A stretch of 64,000 bases of DNA from DATFVJ01 sp963851085 (GTDB lineage: Bacteria > Actinomycetota > Actinomycetes > Streptosporangiales > Streptosporangiaceae). The position numbers were made by a program, and so were the translations under genes. This document shows, piece after piece, positions 59,479 to 64,000 of the stretch. Where the stretch lies: positions 1 through 64,000 of the forward strand of contig CAWKNX010000010.1 of NCBI GenBank assembly GCA_963851085.1, written 5' to 3'. The stretch's first letter is position 1. The number at the start of each line of letters is the position of its first letter. The notes below the pieces were generated by a model, which saw nothing but the letters and a program-made list of their open reading frames with translations, was not told the origin of the DNA and made no database searches.

Positions 59479-60645
59479 GTGGATGATTCAGCTGCTACCC
59501 GATCCGGCGCCGCTGACCTCACGGCGCAGGCGCAGGCGATCGACGCCACCGGCGCGGCCCTTTTCCGCGCGCTCGCCGCGAGCGGGGCCAATACCGCATT
59601 CTCGCCGACGAGCATCGCAGTGGCTTTGCAGATGGCCCTGCTCGGGGCGCGCGGCGAGACCGCCGCCGAGCTGGCCCGCTTCCTGCACGTGACCGGCCCG
59701 GACATGGCGGCTGGAGGCCTGCGTCTGCTCACGGCCTCCCTGGACGACGGCGTCCGGAACCAGGACGTTACGTTTCGCATGCCGAACACGATGTGGGTGC
59801 AATCTGGGCTGCCCCTGGTGCCTGAATTCACCGATCGGCTGCGTGACATGACCGCGCTCGCCGTCAAGGATGCCGACTTCGTCCATGCGCCCATGGAGGT
59901 CACGCGGGAGATCAACCGGGTCATCGCGGAGCAGACCGCCGGCAAGATCACCGATCTGATCGCACCTGGCATCATCAGCACGCTCACCCGGCTGGTCCTG
60001 GCGAACGCCATCTACCTGAAGGCGCGGTGGGCACATCCGTTCGCGCCGGGAGCGACCAGTGACGGCCCGTTTCACCTCGAAGGCGGAACCGTGGTCACGG
60101 CGCGCATGATGCGCGTCACCGCCAAGTTCGGCTACGTGCGCGGTCATGGGTATCAGGCGGTGCTGCTGCCGTACGCAGGGTCCCGGCTGGCCATGGCCGT
60201 CCTCCTGCCGGACGGGCCGGCTGGCCCGCTGGAGGATGGCCTGGCCGCTAGCGGCGTTCGCGGCCTCACCAGCGGCGCGCGGCCCACCGACGTGGCCCTG
60301 ACAATGCCGAAGTTCCGCGTGTCTACCGGTTTCCGGCTCGGCGGGGTGCTGCGCGAACTCGGCGTCACGGTGGCGTTCAGCGACGACGCGGACTTCAGCG
60401 GTATCACCACTGCCGAGCCACTCTGCATCGACGAGGTCGCCCACAAGGCGTACGTCGACGTGGACGAGCATGGCACCGAAGCGGCGGCCGCGACAGCGGT
60501 GGTGATCCGCGCCATGTCCCTCACCAGACCGGCACGGCCGCCCATCACCATGATCGTGGACAGGCCGTTCCTGTTCGCGATCATCGACACCGCGACCGGC
60601 GCGCCGCTCTTCCTGGGCCGGGTGATGCACCCGGCGACCGCCTGA
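59479..60645 (+). CDS. Serpin (serine protease inhibitor)
   Basis: The 388-residue protein is a full-length inhibitory-type serpin: NTAFSPTSIAVALQMALLGARGETAAEL, LANAIYLKARWAHPF, MAVLLPDG, and the C-terminal DRPFLFAIIDTATGAPLFLGRVMHP. The reactive-centre hinge reads DEHGTEAAAATAVV with small residues at P14-P8, needed for inhibitory insertion. Counting from the P17 Glu (residue 330), P1-P1' would be Met346-Ser347, as in human alpha-1-antitrypsin. No signal peptide is apparent, so it may act in the cytoplasm. GTG start at 59479. Confidence 0.93.
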   Translation: MDDSAATRSGAADLTAQAQAIDATGAALFRALAASGANTAFSPTSIAVALQMALLGARGETAAELARFLHVTGPDMAAGGLRLLTASLDDGVRNQDVTFRMPNTMWVQSGLPLVPEFTDRLRDMTALAVKDADFVHAPMEVTREINRVIAEQTAGKITDLIAPGIISTLTRLVLANAIYLKARWAHPFAPGATSDGPFHLEGGTVVTARMMRVTAKFGYVRGHGYQAVLLPYAGSRLAMAVLLPDGPAGPLEDGLAASGVRGLTSGARPTDVALTMPKFRVSTGFRLGGVLRELGVTVAFSDDADFSGITTAEPLCIDEVAHKAYVDVDEHGTEAAAATAVVIRAMSLTRPARPPITMIVDRPFLFAIIDTATGAPLFLGRVMHPATA

Positions 60646-60679
60646 CCAGGCCGGCGGCCCGCCGCTGCCGCCCAATATC

Positions 60680-60870
60680 CTTAACGACTGCCGCACGGCC
60701 ACGCGTCCAAGGGTGCGGCGCCCTCGGTGGCGGGGGTTCCGGGGTCGTCCGCCGGGAAGGCAGAGCCGTCACGGCTGCCGCGCGCCGCCACGCGTCCGGG
60801 GTGCGGCACCTTGTGGCTTGGGGTTCCGGGGGGTCCGAGGCGTCGTCCCCTGGGGCGACGGTACCTTGAC
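60680..60870 (-). repeat. GC-rich interspersed repeat, reverse orientation
   Basis: GGCGGGGGTTCCGGGG, AAGGCAGAGCCGTCACGGCT and GCCGCCACGCGTCC recur twice here; reversed they read as the shared unit (GGCAGCCGTTAAGG start). No gene is present in 60646-61088. Confidence 0.65.
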
Positions 60871-60924
60871 ACGAGCTTGGCAGCTATCGCGATGCGCCTA
60901 TGGTGAGAAACCAAGCCGCCCCTC

Positions 60925-60980
60925 GTGATCGCGGTAACTTCTCGGCGGTATTCGCGGAAAACTTACCGCGATCATGAAAG
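60925..60980 (+). repeat. Dispersed palindromic repeat, copy A
   Basis: Perfect 12-bp arms TGATCGCGGTAA (60926-60937) and TTACCGCGATCA (60963-60974) surround a spacer with TTCGCGGAAAAC, and ATGAAAGC follows. Same element as copies B, C and D. Confidence 0.88.
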
Positions 60981-61088
60981 CAGACGCCGACAGGCCCGGG
61001 ATTTCACCTCGTTGACAGGGCCGCCGGGCGGCCGCCTCGTCATGGGCCGTGCGGAGCGCCCCGCAGGTGCTCCGTGCTCACCCGCTGA

Positions 61089-61280
61089 TCACTCTTCGAT
61101 CTCAAGCGCGACCTTGGGGCATGACCGGACCGCGTGCCGTACCCAGTCGGCAAGCTCGGGTGGGACGTCGGATACCAGGATGTGCAGGTCGTCCTCGTCG
61201 TCGACCTCGAAGACCTCCGGCACGAGCCCGGCGCACACCGCGTTGGCCTCGCAGACCTCATAGTCGACCTTGACCCTCAT
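61089..61280 (-). CDS. 3Fe-4S-type ferredoxin
   Basis: The 63-residue product has a C-x5-C pattern (CEANAVC) and a C-terminal SCPKVAL Cys, the ligands of single-cluster [3Fe-4S] ferredoxins that serve cytochrome P450s or oxidoreductases in actinobacteria. MRVKVDYEVCEANAVCAGLVPEVF is typical. ATG at 61280 follows AAGGAGG. It overlaps the end of the PPOX gene by 23 nt. No P450 gene is adjacent in this window. Confidence 0.9.
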   Translation of the reverse strand: MRVKVDYEVCEANAVCAGLVPEVFEVDDEDDLHILVSDVPPELADWVRHAVRSCPKVALEIEE

Positions 61281-61791
61281 CGGCCCGCCTCCTTGTCACG
61301 TCGTCGAGGTGATGGTGGGAGACACCGCGGATGCCGGCGGGCCCGGCCAGCTTGCGATGGTCCCAGGAGACGACGCGGACGGGCTCGACGATGTACGCGA
61401 CTCGCTTGCGAGCGGTCTGTTCGACGTACCCGGCGACCGCGTCGCCCGGTACCCCCATTGTCCTCGTGACGACCTGGGTGCCAATCTCAACCACCGCGGG
61501 GTAGTCCTCTATCAGCCGCGCCACGCCATAGATGAGGACACCGCGCAGTTCGCCGTAATCCTCACCTGTCTCGACCAGGCAAGTGATCCTGGCGTCACGT
61601 TCTATATTGCGGACCTTCTGCGACCGCCGGTAGGTGAAGAAGGCGATCTTCCCTTCGACCAGTCCGTAGAACAGCGTGACCAGATGCGGCGTGCCACCCG
61701 GATTGATGCTCGCGACCTGGACTTTCTTGCTCGCGGCGAGCAGATCCCCGATCTCGCTTGCGGTCATCTGGATTCGCGACCGTTCGCTCAC
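61258..61791 (-). CDS. PPOX-class flavin/F420-binding protein
   Basis: The product has the split-barrel fold of F420- or FMN-dependent oxidoreductases: MTASEIGDLLAASKKVQVASINPGGTPHLVTLFYGLVEGKIAFFTYRRSQKVRNIERDARITCLVETGEDYGELRGVLIYGVARLI. A GTG at 61791 has TCTACT 6 nt upstream, matching a leaderless start; a longer ATG frame from 61872 exists but looks non-coding. The cofactor (F420 rather than FMN) is inferred from actinobacterial relatives. Ferredoxin follows with overlap, so the two may be one redox unit. Confidence 0.83.
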   Translation of the reverse strand: MSERSRIQMTASEIGDLLAASKKVQVASINPGGTPHLVTLFYGLVEGKIAFFTYRRSQKVRNIERDARITCLVETGEDYGELRGVLIYGVARLIEDYPAVVEIGTQVVTRTMGVPGDAVAGYVEQTARKRVAYIVEPVRVVSWDHRKLAGPAGIRGVSHHHLDDVTRRRADEGQGRL

Positions 61792-61865
61792 CCGGAAAGT
61801 AGAACACGTTTCAGCATTACTGGGCAAGGCGATGTCGGCTGGGCGGCGGGCAGTAAAGTTCGGCC

Positions 61866-62504
61866 GTGGCAATGCATGCGGAGCTGCGGCATGCCGCCGA
61901 GGCGGCCAGGGGCTTCATGCCGCCCGCGGAGGGTCTGGCGCTGTATGAGGTCGCCCACGAATATGCTCGCCTCGGCCTGATTGTCGAGATCGGCACGTAT
62001 TGCGGTAAGTCGACGATCTACCTCGCCGCGGCGGTGGCCGGCAGCGGGCACCGGGTCGTTACCGTCGATCACCATCATGGCTCCGAGGAGAACCAGCCCG
62101 GCTGGGAGTACCACGACCCGTCGCTCATGGACCCGCGGACCGGGCGGCTGGACACCCTCCCGACCTTCCGCGCCACCTTGGCGGGCGCCGGGATCGAAGA
62201 GCATGTCATCGTGATCGTGGGCCGGTCCGCCGACGTGGCCGCGCTGTGGCGCACCCCCATCGCCATGCTGTTCATCGATGGCGGCCATACCGATGAGGCC
62301 GCGCAGGCGGACTACGAGGGCTGGGCGCCGTGGGTGATGGTAGGTGGCGCGCTCGCCATCCACGACGTTTTCCCCGATCCCGCTGACGGCGGGCAACCGC
62401 CGCACCGTGTCTACCTGCGGGCGCTCGCGTCCGGCGCCTTCAGCGAGGTCCGCAGGCAGGGCTCACTTCGGGTGCTGCAGCGGACCAGTGACGGCATCGG
62501 CTGA
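61866..62504 (+). CDS. Class I SAM-dependent methyltransferase (cephalosporin hydroxylase/TylF-like)
   Basis: The 212-residue product has SAM motif I as IVEIGTYCGKSTIYLAAAV, motif II VVTVDHHHG, and AMLFIDGGHTDEAAQADYEGWAPWVMVGGALAIHDVFP. The IDGGH box is typical of Methyltransf_24. It starts with GTG at 61866. Its end overlaps the convergent prenyltransferase by 42 nt. Substrate unknown, perhaps a glycan or lipid head group given the neighbours. Confidence 0.85.
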   Translation: MAMHAELRHAAEAARGFMPPAEGLALYEVAHEYARLGLIVEIGTYCGKSTIYLAAAVAGSGHRVVTVDHHHGSEENQPGWEYHDPSLMDPRTGRLDTLPTFRATLAGAGIEEHVIVIVGRSADVAALWRTPIAMLFIDGGHTDEAAQADYEGWAPWVMVGGALAIHDVFPDPADGGQPPHRVYLRALASGAFSEVRRQGSLRVLQRTSDGIG

Positions 62505-63605
62505 ACGCTGATCTGGGTAGCGTGCCACCCCGGCGCAGCCGCAGCCTGCCGCCCATTCCGCCGCGGCGGGCTGGCCGTGGACAGGAGCGCTCCCGGCCAT
62601 GTGGAAAAGGTCGGACCCGCCGCTCGCCCTGGCGAGCGCGTCCGCGGCGAGGACCACGGCGGCCGCCGTCCAGCTGCTTCGCTCGGCCGGAAAGTGCGTC
62701 TGGTTCATGTACTGCCATCCGGTCCAGTAGGCGCCGGTCGAGTCCCTGAGATGCTGGACGTCCGCGTAGACGCCGAGTGCTTCGTCCGCGTCGCCGATCG
62801 CGTCGAGCGCGATCACAAGCTCGCATGTCTCCGCGCCGGTGATCCACGGCTCGTCACTCACGCAGCGGATCCCGAGTTCTGGCACGACGAATTCGGCCCA
62901 CCGGCTGGCGAGCCTGCGCCGCGCCGCGTCGCCGCGCACCACGCCACCGAGGACGGGGTAGTACCAGTCCATCGAGAACCGGCTCTTGTCGGCGAACGCC
63001 TCCGGGTGCGCCGCGATCACATGACCGAGCTGATCCGCGGCGAGTTCCCAGTCCGGCTGCGGCTCACCCATGAACTCCGCGAGTGCAACCGCGAATCGCA
63101 GGCTCTGGTACGTACTTGAGCACCCGGTGAGAAGTGCGTAGCTTGCGGGCGATCCGTCTGCCGCGCGCTCCCACAAGATCTCGCCGCGTTCGGTCTGCAG
63201 GCGAAGGACGAAGGAGATGGCCCTGCGCACCGTCGGCCACATCCGGACCGCGAAAGCCTCGTCTCCGGTGACCTGCAGCTCGTGCCACACTCCCACGGCC
63301 ACATAGGCCACCTGGTTGCTCTCGACGGCGGCGTCGGTCACGTTGCCGCGCACCGTTTTCTTGGGCCACGCCCCGTCCGCCCGCTGGGTGCGGCGCAGCC
63401 ATTCGTACGCTTGCCGCGCCGGGCCGGTGAGGCCGCAGACGGACAGTGCCATCGCGCACTCGGTGTGGTCCCAAGCGTCGGTGTGGCCGTCCGGCCACGG
63501 GATAGCGCCCGAAGGCTCCTGCATGGTGGCGATGCTGCGGCCCGTGTCGAGGATTTCGTCCGCGCTCAAGATCCCCGGGACCGCAGGCGGCTCATGCCGC
63601 CGCAT
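62463..63605 (-). CDS. Prenyltransferase/squalene-oxidase repeat protein
   Basis: The 380-residue protein has repeated helical-barrel blocks of the terpenoid cyclase/prenyltransferase fold: SIATMQEPSGAIPWPDG, AYEWLRRTQRADGAWPKK, VLRLQTERGEILW, YADVQHLRDSTGAYWTG (Q-x-x-D/S-G-x-W-like QW motifs). The cyclase DxDD motif is not seen, so it is not an obvious squalene-hopene cyclase. It starts 14 nt inside the end of the upstream methyltransferase gene and is probably co-transcribed. Confidence 0.82.
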   Translation of the reverse strand: MRRHEPPAVPGILSADEILDTGRSIATMQEPSGAIPWPDGHTDAWDHTECAMALSVCGLTGPARQAYEWLRRTQRADGAWPKKTVRGNVTDAAVESNQVAYVAVGVWHELQVTGDEAFAVRMWPTVRRAISFVLRLQTERGEILWERAADGSPASYALLTGCSSTYQSLRFAVALAEFMGEPQPDWELAADQLGHVIAAHPEAFADKSRFSMDWYYPVLGGVVRGDAARRRLASRWAEFVVPELGIRCVSDEPWITGAETCELVIALDAIGDADEALGVYADVQHLRDSTGAYWTGWQYMNQTHFPAERSSWTAAAVVLAADALARASGGSDLFHMAGSAPVHGQPAAAEWAAGCGCAGVARYPDQRSADAVTGPLQHPK

Positions 63606-64000
63606 GGTCGTGCTCCGGCAGGTCCTCCATCTGCGCCATCGAGCGTTGCGCCGGTTTTCGCAGGTAGACGACGAGGCTCTTGCCGAGTACCGGGTTCAGC
63701 GCCCGTTCCGCGGCCCGGGTCAGCGCCGGCTGCTTCATGATGTCCCAGACCAGTAGCCGGTGATAGGCGCGTGCCATCGGGTGGGCATCGTTGTGCACGC
63801 CTACGGCGCATTTCAGCCACCAGTAGGGTGAGTGCAGGCCGTGCGCGTGGTGATGCGCGGCGACGGCGAGGCCCGCGCGCTTCAGCTTGGCCTCGAGTTC
63901 AACCCTGGTGTAGATGCGGACATGTCCGCCTGGCGTGTTGTGGTAGTCCTCCGACAGCGCCCAGCAGATCCGCTCGGGCAGCCAGCTTGGCACGGTAACC
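63592..64000 (-). CDS. SAM-dependent methyltransferase, C-terminal part (5' end beyond window)
   Basis: The frame is open to the window edge and reads VPSWLPERICWALSEDYHNTPGGHVRIYTRVELEAKLKRAGLAV, then LHSPYWWLKCAVG, the C-terminal half of actinobacterial class I methyltransferases found with prenyltransferase-like and glycosyltransferase genes. The SAM-binding half is missing here. It overlaps the prenyltransferase start by 14 nt. An ATG at 63993 is not the true start because homology continues upstream. Confidence 0.75.
   Translation of the reverse strand, partial: VTVPSWLPERICWALSEDYHNTPGGHVRIYTRVELEAKLKRAGLAVAAHHHAHGLHSPYWWLKCAVGVHNDAHPMARAYHRLLVWDIMKQPALTRAAERALNPVLGKSLVVYLRKPAQRSMAQMEDLPEHDHAAA

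Overview
The window is about 70% GC, strongly biased to G/C at third codon positions, and rich in GTG starts and 4-nt ATGA/GTGA overlaps. Its gene content is that of a filamentous or soil actinobacterium: SigR-RsrA, a WhiB1-type protein, a SigF/RsbW pair, nickel superoxide dismutase with its maturation protease, an F420/FMN PPOX-fold enzyme, a fused actinobacterial 2-oxoglutarate dehydrogenase (Kgd), and BsaP. The mix of streptomycete-like blocks (aroA-rsgA-hisN beside sigR-rsrA; sodN/sodX) and mycobacterium-like blocks (pdtaS-whiB1-diacylglycerol kinase-membrane protein; rsbW-sigF) suggests a deep-branching high-GC actinomycete, perhaps Streptosporangiales-like. The species cannot be named from the sequence.

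Layout. 1-3.7 kb is a mobile patch: a broken ISAzo13-type transposase, then a group II intron with its reverse transcriptase, ending inside a dispersed palindromic repeat. 3.8-17 kb holds a short-chain dehydrogenase, a CBS protein, the hisN/rsgA/aroA block, an SRAP-family DNA-protein crosslink sensor, a DksA-like protein, a methyltransferase, sigR-rsrA, an epimerase and two membrane HD-domain proteins. 17-21 kb holds a biotin carboxylase and a stand-alone biotin carrier protein, then bsaP and a thioesterase. 21-28 kb holds a ThDP enzyme, a symporter remnant and a compact biotin operon, bioF-gntR-bioD-bioB. 28-34 kb carries the PdtaS kinase, WhiB1, a lipid kinase, SigF and RsbW. 34-43 kb carries NiSOD, SodX, two APC transporters, a stress protein, a CGNR regulator and malic enzyme. 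42.6-46.5 kb has a VapBC pair, a frame-scrambled alcohol dehydrogenase and a PadR/DUF4097 operon. 46.6-54 kb has kgd, a glutathionyl-hydroquinone-reductase-like enzyme, a hydroxyacyl-CoA-type SDR and a tyrosine phosphatase. 54.6-64 kb has a BlaI-type repressor, a very large membrane-anchored beta-propeller protein, a nitrilase-family amidase, a serpin, a ferredoxin/PPOX pair and the edge of a methyltransferase-prenyltransferase cluster.

Three themes stand out. First, redox and stress control is dense (SigR/RsrA, WhiB1 with a CRP-like site, SigF/RsbW, NiSOD, universal stress protein). Second, biotin supply and use are clustered (bio operon, bsaP, biotin carboxylase, carrier protein). Third, the sequence is full of GC-rich minisatellites and two interspersed repeat families. 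Several of these lie in frame inside conserved genes (rsgA, accC, aroA, kgd, a transporter, bioF) and give them low-complexity inserts.
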